Of a stretch of 64,000 nucleotides of DNA, positions 33,895-44,481 are shown in pieces (the stretch's first letter is position 1; each line of letters begins with the position of its first letter). Made by a program: the position numbers and the translations under genes. Under the pieces are notes generated by a model. The model was not told the DNA's origin. It saw only the letters and a program-made list of their open reading frames with translations, and did no database searches. The stretch comes from Lolium rigidum (lineage: Eukaryota; Streptophyta; Magnoliopsida; Poales; Poaceae). The stretch is from the NCBI RefSeq assembly GCF_022539505.1, contig NC_061508.1:31180256-31244255 (forward strand). The letters run 5' to 3'.

Positions 33895-34281
33895 AACTAA
33901 ATAAATGTCGATACTAGACACAAAATTGTGTGATTCCGTATATATGTTAATGAAGTTGAGTGTTTATGCTTCTACGGAGTACTAGATTGCCACGTCCTTA
34001 ACTAAGATGCACATAACTTATGAGAAATGCATGCTGAACAATATGCATCACTTAGATTCACATAAATAGCTAGTGTAGAGAAAGAAGGGGATTCACATAA
34101 GTTGCTACATCGCTGACAAATAGTCACTGCATATATAGAGTTATAGACTGTTTTAAGCATGATTCACCAGTTTACATGTAAATGCACATGCGAAGAACTA
34201 AAAACCAAATAGACAATCCGCACCTGTTGTGGCTGCTAGTTGGAAACTTCAGTATGTACGTACTTTTGATACTTGTATTTT

Positions 34282-34908
34282 CTAGGGATATAAAAAAGTG
34301 CTAACTAGAAGCTTGAAGAAAAGAAGGGATCTACACTTCCGCGGAGGGTTGCTCCTTCTCGCCGTCAACGAGTTGGGCAGTGGCGTCTGGTGACGAATCG
34401 CCCAGGAGAAGTTGGGCGGAGGCGAGTACGGCTCGTCGTCGCTGCTGGTCCTCCCCGTCGTCGCCTCGGAAGATGTCCCACTGCCGCTGCCGTCTCCTCC
34501 ACCACCACCACTGCCTCCTCCACTACCACCGCGGCCACCGCCTCCTCCTTCACCACCACCGTTGCCGCCTCCTCCCCCAGGGCTGCTCCTACTCGCGGGC
34601 AATGATCTGGTCGGTGGCGTCCGAAGCGCCTGGAGGAAGTTGGATGGCAGAACCCGCGGACGGTCCAACACTCGAGCCCTCTTGGCAGCCCGGCGAGGCG
34701 AGTCTGCCTCGTCCTCGCTACTGGTGCTGCCCATGGTCGGCCCAGAAGATGTCCCACTGCTGCTGCCTTGTCCCCCACCACCGCCTCCTCCGCCACCGCC
34801 GCCGGACTCGGGGTCGGAATCGCTGCTGATGTCTATCACTGCCACACTCCCTGGTTCATCTCCGCCGGCCAGTGCCAGCGATAGAGGACCAATATTGGTT
34901 GAAGCCAT
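34282..34908 (-). CDS. Glycine-rich protein exon with SUMO-interaction-like motif (partial gene)
   Basis: The first AUG after a TATA-like box is at 34908 (MASTNIGPLSL). The 208-codon frame starts with a hydrophobic-acidic motif VAVIDISSDSDPES at about residues 22-35, shaped like a SUMO-interacting motif. Two related modules follow, each of the form SGTSS-x-x-T-x-G-x-TSS-[E/D]DE ... SP ... NF ... TP ... RRS or SRS, joined by glycine runs. A basic RRAAKRARV stretch could be a nuclear signal. The end (LLFFKLLVSTFLYP) looks like intron read-through, with a possible donor GGAA|GTGTAG near 34341, so this is probably exon 1 of a longer gene whose rest I cannot find. ISSDSD-type N-termini occur in SNF2 helicases of the CHR28 type; that link is weak. 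Plus-strand frames here are antisense shadows. Confidence 0.45.
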   Translation of the reverse strand: MASTNIGPLSLALAGGDEPGSVAVIDISSDSDPESGGGGGGGGGGGQGSSSGTSSGPTMGSTSSEDEADSPRRAAKRARVLDRPRVLPSNFLQALRTPPTRSLPASRSSPGGGGGNGGGEGGGGGRGGSGGGSGGGGGDGSGSGTSSEATTGRTSSDDEPYSPPPNFSWAIRHQTPLPNSLTARRSNPPRKCRSLLFFKLLVSTFLYP

Positions 34909-34969
34909 TAACACTTGAGACAAGAGATGGGAAGTATATGCTGGGCAGTACTCGCGTCTTTGAGGGAAT

Positions 34970-34976
34970 CTTATAC
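34970..34976 (-). promoter_or_regulatory. TATA-like box of the glycine-rich gene
   Basis: Minus strand CTGTATAAGATTCC, about 65 bp before the AUG at 34908. Confidence 0.4.
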
Positions 34977-35599
34977 AGGACAGTGGAGTAGTAGTTTCAA
35001 GGAAGCCAAACGGACTGACACAAGTAAGGTGTGGGGCAGCCCACTAGGGAACCGCACGCGCGTGAAAAGACCATGCATGTAGAGGGATTTATGAGCCCTT
35101 GAGAAGACCAAGCGCATATCTTGCTCTGGATTCTTTTGCACCATCGGTTTTGTTCATTTCCGAGGCGTTCTCATGCCATCATGCCAGTTTTCTTTATAGA
35201 CTAGCTACTATGGGGAGTAACTGTCGATCCTTCCCAAAAAGAGCTGATAAAAGATTCAACTTTGACCAACAAATTTATAAATAATAAAAATTAATATTAA
35301 TAAATATTTATTTTATCAATAATATAATAAAATATGCATTAAATCATGGATGTTTGATGTAGATTTGGATATACCTTTCTATATGCAGATTAATACATAA
35401 TTAACCACCTTAATGTCTCTCCCCACAATATTAGCAAAAAACCTAAAAAAACGCATTGCGACCCTAAAAATTAGTTATGGAATAACTAGTTTGGAAACCC
35501 TAACTATTAAGTAGGGTGGCTTATGAAAAAAAAACTGAGAAGAGGCAGCTTATGTTTTGAGCAATCAAAAAAGAATTGGGCCTTAGTGACGATAATTGA
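34977..35599. other. AT-rich upstream stretch
   Basis: No gene recognised. AT-rich from 35270 to 35400. It ends in the 8-10 bp target duplication of the TIR element at 35600. Confidence 0.4.
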
Positions 35600-36148
35600 C
35601 GCGATTTTTTTTAAAATAATACACATTTTTTTATTTCAGAAATAATACTCGGTTTGGAGATATTCCAAAAATAATACACTATCGGGTTCAGGAAACCCGA
35701 AATTTAAAACTCGGGGTAGAGGAACCCCAAAATTTCAAAATCGGGGTAGAGGAACCAAACTAATCCTGTTTCCGCGCGTTGGAAATAGAAAAAGGAGGAA
35801 TTGGGGTAGAGGAACCCGAAATTTCAGAATTAGGGTAGAGGAACCCGAAATTTCAAAATCGGGGTAGAGTAACCCGAAATATGCGAGAATCTCGGGGTCG
35901 CCTAACCCGATTCGCTAATATCTGGTTTGTAAAACCCGATTCTTTCTTTTCCTTTTCTTTCTCCTTTTTCGCCTCTTGCCAGAAGAATGAGTCGGGTTGC
36001 CTGCCCCGATTTTAAGTATTCGGGTTCTGCTACCCGATATTTAAAAATCGGGTTCAACGAACCCGACGGTGTATTATTTGTGGAAAAACCTAAAAACGAG
36101 TATTATTTCTAAAATAAACAAAAAATGTATTATTTAAATAAAATCGCG
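35600..36148. mobile_element. TIR element of 549 bp with internal minisatellite
   Basis: Long imperfect inverted ends of about 100 bp, beginning CGCGATTTT and ending AAAATCGCG, with AATAATAC and CGGGTTC...AACCCGA blocks mirrored inside. The direct repeat ATAATTGA flanks it (35592-35599 and 36149-36156); it extends to GATAATTGA or CGATAATTGA if the first bases of the end are counted as target. An 8-9 bp duplication fits hAT or Mutator. The interior (35695-35905) holds about six copies of a 29-bp unit with CGGGGTAGAGGAACCC. No coding capacity. Confidence 0.75.
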
Positions 36149-36156
36149 ATAATTGA

Positions 36157-37149
36157 TGTGTCATATGGTGTGAATGTTTTTGTACCGGTGAAAATTGAAG
36201 ATACTAAAACTACAATTTCCAAATGGAGAGAAAGCGTGATTTTGAGTATACTTGTTTTCAATCAAATAGGATGCTCGTAAGGCACGATTTAAATAAAACC
36301 ACTCCATCAATTTCTAATGGCATGGTACGAGTGTATTCTATATTTAATTTAAATTTGGTTTAGAAAAAGTATGTGACAACATTTTTAATAACTCAATGAT
36401 CTGATCTTCAAAACTCAAGAAAATCTGAAAAATTGCACAAGAAGAGGAGGGAGGACTTGCCGATCTTGCTGGTGGACACAAGGGGCAATGCCGACGAGGT
36501 GAGGGCATGGTGTGTGGATCAGCGCGCCATGATCTTGAACAAGAGGAGAGCTCGACAGGTGACCCTAGCCAGCACCACTATACCACCGACAACCTCAACT
36601 CCAATGGCGACAAAGACCCCATCGACAACCAAGGCTTCACCGGCGGCAGCTACCACCATCGGCAACCCCGGAGGTGGTGCCTTCTACCCCGACAGATGAT
36701 CCCACCCTTTGATTTCTGCGGTTATGTAATGCCAGCTGACGTGCGCCATTTTTTTGTTTGCTAGACATTAATTTCCAGCGACTTGTGACAACCTGATTGT
36801 CGAGACTATGTCATCGTTTTATAGACGCAAAAACAATGTGATCGACGATATGTATGTTCGAATTTGTCAAATCCATTCGGCAGCTGCATTTAGGGGTTGC
36901 GGCTAGTAACCGGTGTCCGATACGATGTAGTGCGCCCCCTCCCACGATAAGGCTATGCACCTGACGCCGTATTGGGGGCACAAATGGATATGCCCTAAAC
37001 CAACGAGAGGAAAAAAAAAACCAACTCTCCTGTGCTCCATTCCTTTTGATGAGATGGATGAATGAAAGTATGCTCCTAGTTTTCCTATGGAATCAAATAG
37101 GTCTTCAGTGAAGTCTTATAAATATTTTGGAGGATCATGTTGTTGCATC
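36157..37149. other. Unclassified stretch with one short ORF
   Basis: Frame 36433-36699 (+, 88 codons) begins MHKKRREDLPILLVDTRG and becomes T/P-rich; I do not recognise it, and it could be a gene fragment. The rest to 37149 shows no feature beyond a GC-richer patch near 36900-36980. Confidence 0.3.
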
Positions 37150-39327
37150 TTTTTTGCGAACCCGCAGGAGATCTGCGCGTCATTGTATGGGCAAAGAAGC
37201 CCCATTACATCCACCACACCGCAATTGGTGCGTCACCACACCTAGATCAACTAGTGTACATCTCTTAGCAGCCCACCCCTGCAAGCAAACCAAGCGCGCC
37301 ATTCATCTAAAACGAGTGCAAGAACACGCGCGACAGGACTACGGTTGTTGTCGAACACGCGAGCATTCCATTCCAACCAGATGCATCGGAGAGAGAGCAT
37401 GATCAGGGAGTTGATCTTCTTGCTCTGCTGGCTTCCGGACAGCGCGGCCGCCCGGCACCACCAGTTGTTAATTCCTTCAGCATCATCGGGCAAGAAATTG
37501 GGCAGCCCCGGCGTGCCGATCAGGCCCCCCCAAATGGCACGCGAGAAGACACAGTGCAGCGATAGATGATCGAGGGTCTGTTCGCTGCGGAGCACAGCGG
37601 GCAGAGGATGTGAGAAGGCAGACCCCGACGCAGCCTCCTGTCCGCTGTCCAGCAGCGCCGCCGTAGATCCAGCCACGCATGCATCCGATACTTCATTGGC
37701 GCGAACGATTCCCAAATCAGGCGCGCCGCAGGCAGGCCTATGGAGCCCTGGAAGAATATGCGGTAAGCCGATCTAGCCGAAAACAAACCATCTCCCGTCC
37801 ACTTCCAGGAAAAGGAGTCTACAGCGCCGTTGTCCGCTGGGTTCGGCACGCGCTGCACCGCCTCCCAAAGCCTGAGATATTGCACCACCGCATCCACAGA
37901 CAGCTGAGCGATCGCCTTGGCCGTGAGGCCGTTGATCCATGCATCTTCCTAGAAGAGAACCGTTTCGCCGGAGCCAACGACGATACGAACAGAGGCGTTA
38001 AAGATAGCTACCGATTCAGCATCCACCTGCAGATCCATACCAGCCCATGGTTTCGCGCTATCAGTCTTCTGCAGCCACAGCCACCTTGCCCGCAGCGCCA
38101 AGTTCATGTAGCGCAGGTTGTGCAGGCCGAGCCCTCCGAGAGACTTAGGTTGACAGACCAGGCGCCAGGCCACCATGCAGCACCCTCCGCGAGCATCAGC
38201 AGAGCCAGCCCATAAAAACCCCCGACGGAGCTTGTCGACTGCCTTGATGAACCACGGGTCTAAGTCCAAAGCCATCAGCTGGTAGATCACCGAGCTCGTA
38301 AGCACTGCTTGCACGTAAACCAAGCGGCCTTCTCTTGACAGCAGTCGTGCCTTCCAGAATGGCAGTTTTGCTGCCAGGCGATCTATCACCGCGTGCAACT
38401 CCGATTTCCTTGGTTTCCGAATCGACAGGGGCAGGCCAAGGTAGGTAGCAGGGAGAGGGATCACCGAGCAAGGAAGTGACGCGGAGATTAGCTCGAGCAG
38501 TTCATCTGAACATTGGATAGGAGCAGCAGAGCTCTTCGCCGGGTTGGCAACCAGTCCGGAAGCACAGCCGAAGCAGCGGAGCACGGCCCAAACAGCAGCA
38601 AGTTCTGGCACTGCCGGCCGGGCAAAGACCACCACGTCGGCCGCGTAGAGAGAAACGCGGTGACGGAGCCCCAGCGCCGATAGGTCCGACAACACACCGG
38701 CCCGCTCCGCCGAGAGAAACATGGCAGATAAGACGTCCATGGCGATGACGACGAGCATGGCAGAGATCAGATCCCCCTGCCTGAGTCCCCGGCCGTGGCG
38801 GAAAGCACTCCCAGCACAGCCATTGACGAGGACGCTTGTGCTTGCCGAACGGAGGAGCAAGGCGATCAGACGAATCCACCTTGGGCCAAAACCACGGTGA
38901 CGGAGGATACCAAGCAAAAAACGGCCAGGCAAGGCTGTCAAAGGCTTTAGCGATGTCGATCTTGAGCAGCAACGCGGGAATCTTCTTGCGGTGCAAGAAC
39001 TTCGCCGATTCCCTCACAAGGAGGAAATTATCCTGAATACATCAACCTTGGATAAACTTCGTTTGGTTCTCCCCCGCCAGCTCATTCATCTTAGGTGCCA
39101 AGCGCCTTGCCATGACCTTCGTGAGCAAGCGTGCGAAGCTATGAACCAGGCTAATTGGACGAAAATCCTTCAACTCCACGGCCCCGACCTTCTTGGGAAG
39201 GAGAGTAATCAAGGCCTCATTGAGAACCTCAAACCCCTGATCGTGCCCCAACCAGACGGCGTGGACCACCGCCATGACATCGTCCTTCACCACTTGCCAA
39301 CAATGCCGATAAAAATCCCACGTGAAC
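37150..39327 (-). pseudogene. L1-type LINE, 3' part: reverse transcriptase and zf-RVT region
   Basis: Minus strand. The 3' end is GGGTTCGC plus A6 at 37150. Upstream in reading order: ALITLLPKK and DFRPISL (RT start, about 39200), LLLKIDIAKAFDS (domain A, about 38960), GLRQGD (domain B, about 38790), then SLYAADVVVFA (about 38640), where the catalytic YADD has become YAAD. The C-terminal part has FSARSAYR ... IWESFAP ... RRCWTADR ... CPLC, the zf-RVT domain (37520-37800). Breaks: CGA to TGA stop near 39041, a frameshift near 38925, TGG to TAG stop at 37949-37951 and a frameshift near 37580. This copy is inactive. It continues at 46073 behind element C. Confidence 0.85.
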
Positions 39328-40917
39328 TGATACGTCTCAAACGTTTCTATAATTTCTTATGTTCCATGCTACTTTTATGACAATACTTGAATGTTTTATA
39401 CATACTTTACAGCATTATTATACATTTTCCGGCACTAACCTATTAACAAGATGCCGAAGCGCCGATTCGTTGTTCTCGCTGTTTTTGGTTTCAGAAATCC
39501 TAGTAAGGAAATATTCTCGGAATTGGACGAAATCAACGCCCAGGGTCCTATTTTTCCACGAAGCTTCCAAAAGACCGAAAGGGAAACGAAGTGGGGCGAC
39601 GAGGCGGCCACACACCAGGGCGGCGCGGCCCAGGCCCTGGCCGCGCAGGCCTAGTGTGTGGGCCCCTCGCGTCGCCCCCTGACCTACCCTTCCGCCTACA
39701 TATAGCCTTCGTTGCGAAACCTCCTGTACCGAGAGCCACGATACGGAAAACCTTCCAGAGACGCCGCCGTCGCGAATCCCATCTCGGGGGATTCAGGAGA
39801 TCGCCTCCGGCACCCTGCCGGAGAGGGGAATCATCACCGGAGGGGCTCTACATCATCATGCCCGCCTGCGGATTGATGCGTTAGTAGTTCATCCTTGGAC
39901 TATGGGTCCATAGAAGTAGTTAGATGGTTGTCTTCTCCGCTTGTGCTATCATTGTTTAGATCTTGTGAGCTGCCTAACATGATCAAGATCATCTATTTGT
40001 AATGATACATATTGTGTTTGGCGGGATCCGATGAATATAGAATACTATGTTAAGTTGATTATCAATCTATCATATATGTGTTGTTTATGTTCTTGCATGC
40101 TCTCCGTTGCTAGTAGAGGCTCTGGCCAAGTTGATACTTGTAACTCCAAGAGGGAGTAATTATGCTCGATAGTGGGTTCATGCCTCCATTGAATCTGGGA
40201 TCGTGACAATAGGTTCTAAGGTTGTGGATATGCTGTTGCTACTAGGGATAAAACATTGATGATTTGTCTAAGGATATTTGTGTTGATTACATTACGCGTC
40301 ATACTTAATGCAATTATCTTTTGTTTACAACTTAATACTGGAAGGGGTTCGGATGATAACCTGAAGATGGATTATTTAGGCATAGATGCATGCTGGATAG
40401 CGGTCTATGTACTTTGTCGTAATGCTCTGATTAAATCACATAGTAATCATCATTGATATGTATTGAATCTTTATTTGTCAATTGCCCGCCTGTAATTTGT
40501 TCACCCAGACATGTTAGTTATCTTATTGGAGAGACACCTCTAGTGAACTGTGGACCCCGGTCCATTCTTTTACATCTGAATACATTCCACTGCAATCATT
40601 GTTCCTTACTGTTCTTTGCAAACAAACACCATCTTCCACTCGATACGCTTAATCCTTTGTTTTCAGCAGGCCGGTGAGATTGACAACCTCACTGTTACGT
40701 TGGGGCAAAGTACTTTGATTGTGTTGTGCAGGTTCCACGTTGGCGCCGGTTTCACTGGTGTTGCGCCACACTACATTCCTCCACCAATAACCTTCACGTG
40801 CTTCTTGGCTCCTACTGGTTCGATAACCTTGGTTTCTTTCTGAGGGAAAACTTGCTGCTGTGCGCATCACACCTTCCTCTTGGGGTTCCTAACGGACGTG
40901 TACATCTACACGCATCA
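39328..40917 (+). repeat. 5' LTR of element C
   Basis: 1590 bp. A weak TATA-like CTACATATAGCC is near 39697. Plus- and minus-strand frames inside are not genes. Confidence 0.92.
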
Positions 40918-40928
40918 AGCATTTTTTC

Positions 40929-40946
40929 TGGCGCCGTTGCCGGGGA
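40929..40946 (+). other. Primer-binding site of element C
   Basis: TGGCGCCGTTGCCGGGGA, perfect complement of the plant tRNA-Asp 3' end, 11 nt after the LTR. Confidence 0.88.
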
Positions 40947-41169
40947 GATCAAGACACGCTGCAAGGGGAGTCTCCACTTCCAATCTCTTTACTTTGTTTT
41001 TGTCTTGTTTTACTTTATTTTATTTACTGTCTTGTTTGCTTCATATTAAAAACACAAAAAATTTAGTTACTTTATTTACCGTCTTGTTTACTAGTCCTAT
41101 ATCAAAAACACAAAAAAATTAGTTACTTGTCTTTACTTTATTTGCTTAGTTTACTTTACTACTACTAAA

Positions 41170-41817
41170 ATGAGTAATCCTGAAGTTGAAGTTCGTTCTT
41201 TTAAGCAACAAGGTGGAGAAAGTTTTAAAGATGCTTGGTACAGAATTAGTAATGCTCATCATATGTGCATTAAGAAACACTCCACTATTATCCTTCTTAG
41301 GAACTTTTATGTTGGCTTATCTAGTTGGAATAGGTATGTTCTTGATACTCTTTCGGGAGGTAATTTCCTAGGTACTCCCGCTTTAGAAGCTAGTTGCATC
41401 ATAGAGAGTCTAGTTGGAATACCACCTGTTAATGAAGTTAAAATTGAAATCTCTCTTGAGGATGTTATGAAAAAATTGGAAACCATAGAGAAAACATTTC
41501 CAAGTATTGAAACTAAATTAGAAATGTTACTTGATAATACTGATGAACTTGATAAATCCTTAGGAGGAATTGATGAAAGAATTAATGTCCTAGAAACTTG
41601 TGTTGTCCATGATAATCAAACCAATAGGATTGATGAACTTGAAAAAGCTATGGGAACCTTGGGTTCAACTTTTTCTTCTCTTAAGTATAAGGACAAAGCT
41701 TATGTGGGTAAAGAGCAAAAATTCATGTATGCCTCTAAGGTGCCTAAACAAAATAATTATTATAGGCCTAAAATTGGTAAAACCCCTAGCACCACCATAG
41801 GAAATTTAGATAATTGA
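41170..41817 (+). CDS. N-terminally truncated gag-like protein of element C
   Basis: 215 codons from ATG at 41170. The first 80 residues match the C-terminal half of an Athila-type gag domain: SFKQQGGESFKDAWYRI, then LLRNFYVGLSS and LSGGNFLGTPALEA. The N-terminal gag half, with the FPFSLRGRAKDWL block seen in element B, is missing, and the ORF begins directly with what should be mid-domain. The rest is rich in L/I heptads (about residues 95-185: EDVMKKLETIEKTF, DELDKSLGGIDERI) and probably forms a coiled coil, followed by a basic Y-rich tail. No zinc knuckle, protease or polymerase. The frame is intact and could still make a protein able to join particles of a partner element (inference). Spurious overlapping frames exist in other phases. 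Confidence 0.7.
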   Translation: MSNPEVEVRSFKQQGGESFKDAWYRISNAHHMCIKKHSTIILLRNFYVGLSSWNRYVLDTLSGGNFLGTPALEASCIIESLVGIPPVNEVKIEISLEDVMKKLETIEKTFPSIETKLEMLLDNTDELDKSLGGIDERINVLETCVVHDNQTNRIDELEKAMGTLGSTFSSLKYKDKAYVGKEQKFMYASKVPKQNNYYRPKIGKTPSTTIGNLDN

Positions 41818-44481
41818 GCATCTAAGGTACCATCTGCAATAAGTTGTGTTTGTAAGAAAAATAATGATGTTGATGCTTCTTCTCTTGATGTTACTTGATT
41901 TGCACTTTCTGCGCCTAGCTGAAAGGCGTTAAAGAAAAGCACTTCTTGGGAGATAACCCATGTTTCATTTTATTTACTGTATTGTTGAGTCTTGGAAGTT
42001 GTTTACTACTGTAGAAACCTCTCATTATCATGTTTTTGTGCCAAGTAAAGTTTCTATGTTAAAGTTGATGATAGATTTGGATCGCTGCGCAGAAACAGCA
42101 TTTCTGTCTGTCACGAATTCTCGCAGAGCTCTCTGTAAAAAAAATCTAAAAAATCTGCAAATTTACGAGCGTGATCCTCATATATGTACGCAACTTTCAT
42201 TAGTTTTGAGTTTTTCCATTTGAGCAAGTTAAGTGCCCCTGCCAGATTCATCTTTACGGACTGTTCTGTTTTTAACAGATTCTGCCTTTTATTTCGCATT
42301 GCCGCTTTTGCTAGGTTGAATGAGTTTCTTTGTTCCATTAACTTTCAGAAGCTTTGTGCAATGTCCAGAAGTGTTAAGAATGATTGTGTCACCTCTGAAT
42401 ATGTGAATTTTGATTATGCACTAACCCTCTAATGAGTTTGCTTGAAGTTTTGTGTGGAGGAAGTTTTCAAGGGTCAAGAGAAGAGGATGATATACTATGA
42501 TCAAGAAAAGTGAAAGGTCTAAGCTTGGGGATGCCCCGGTGGTTCATCCCTGCATATTTTAAGAAGACTCAAGCATCTAAGCTTGGGGATGCCCAAGGCA
42601 TCCCCTTCTTCATCGACAACATTATCAGGTCACTTCTAGTGAAACTATATTTTTATTCAATCACATCTTATGTTCTTTACTTGGAGCGTCAGTTTGCTTT
42701 TATTTTTGTTTTGGTTTGAATAAAGTTGGATCCCACCATCCTTATATTGGAGATATTACGCTCCGCTTTTTCATATGGAACACTTGTGTTCTTAATGGTG
42801 CTTTAATGTTCATGGCGAAGGCTGAAATTGCTTCGTTAAATTGCTATTTGGTTGGAATCAGAAAATGCCGCATATGATTTGGAATAACTTGGCAATTGTT
42901 TGAGCTCTCATAGATCATGTTTAAGCTCTTGCATCACGTAGTTTAATCTATTAATGAAGAACTACCGTAGAGCTTGTTTAATTTGGTTTGCATGATTGGT
43001 CTCTCTAAGTCTAGATATTTTCGGGTAAAGTGTTTGAACAACAAGGAAGACAGTGTAGAGTCTTATAATGCTTGCAATATGTTCTTGTGTAAGTTTTGAT
43101 GTACCTGTTCATACTTGTGTTTGCTTCAAACAACCTTGCTAGCCCAAACCTTGTACTGAGAGGAAATGCTTCTCGTGCATCCAAACACCTTGAGCCAAAA
43201 CCCATGCCATTTGTGTCCACCATATCTACCTACTATGTGGTATTTTTCTTCCATTCCAAAGTAAATTACTTGAGTGCTACCTTTAAAATTTCATTCCTTT
43301 ATCTTTGCAATATATAGCTCATGGGACAAATAGCTTAAAAATTATTGTGGTGATGAATATGTAGTTATGTGTCTTAATTCTTATAAGTTGCTTGTTGAGC
43401 GGTAACCATGTTTCGGGGACGCCATCAACTTTACCTTTGTTGGATATCATGTGAGATGCTATACATGTTCGTCTTGTCTGAAGTAAGTGCGATTTCATGA
43501 TCAAATGGTTTGAGTATGCATATGTTAGAGAAGAACATTGGGCCGCTAACTAAAGCCATGCATCATGGTGGAAGTTTTAGTTTGGACATACAACCTCAAT
43601 CTCTTATGAGAATATTAACTTTTGTTGAATGCTTAAGCATTAAAAGAGGAGTTCATTATCTGTTGTCTATGTTGTCCCGGTATGGATGTCTAAGTTGAGA
43701 ATAATCAAAAGCGAGAAATCCAATGCGTGCTTTCTCCTTAGACACTTGTACAGGCGGCATAGAGGTACCCTTTGTGACACTTGGTTGAAACATATGTTAT
43801 GCGATGATAATCCGTGTTTTCCGAGCTAAGTAGGACGAGGTGCGAGCACTATTAGTACTCTATGCATGAGACTTGCAACTTGTAGGAAGTATTATGCATA
43901 GCACATATGAATTATTACTACCGTTGACAAAATTGTTTCTATGTTTTCAAAACAAAAGCTCTAGCACAAAAATAGTAATCCATGCTTCCCTCTGCGAAGG
44001 GCCATTCTTTTACTTTATTGTTGAGTCGGTTTACCCACTTCTTTCTATCTTAGAAGCAAACACTTGTGTTAACTGCGTGCATTGATTCTTACATGTTTAC
44101 TTATTGCACCTGTTCTATTACTCTATGTTGACAAATATCCATGAGATATACATGTTACAAGTTGAAAGCAATTGCTGAAACTTCATCATCCTTTATGTTG
44201 TTTCAATGCATTCTACTTTGAATTTATTGCTTATGAGTTAGCTCTTATGCAACTCTTATTGATGCTTGTCTTGAAAGTATTATTCATGAAAAGTTTTGTT
44301 ATATGATTCATTTGTTTAGTCATTATCTTTGTTAGTAATCTTTTGTTCAGATCACTCCATTCATCTCATATGCTTTACAATAATGTTGATCAAGATTATG
44401 TGGGTAGCATGTCACTTCAGAAATTATTTGTGTTATCGTTTACCTACTCGAGGGCGAGTAGGAACTAAGCTTGGGGATGCT
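41818..44481 (+). other. 3' non-coding region and polypurine tract of element C
   Basis: Homologous to the 3' part of elements A, B, D and F. PPT-like 16-mers occur near 42519, 42577 and directly before the LTR at 44466-44481; the family hairpin is at 42585-42605. No credible ORF. Confidence 0.7.

Larger units (their letters stand above)
32964..34281. other. Intergenic stretch with two tiny LINE-tail insertions
   Basis: Overlapping frames of 60-130 codons on the minus strand around 32938-33511 show no recognisable domain. Two short A-tailed inserts flanked by direct repeats are listed separately. Confidence 0.4.

Noticed and set aside
34380..34918. Plus-strand proline-rich and histidine-rich frames
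   Set aside because: Antisense reading of the glycine-rich minus-strand exon.
35695..35905. CRISPR-like regular repeats
   Set aside because: Units are contiguous with degenerate joins and no unique spacers, in a plant TIR element.
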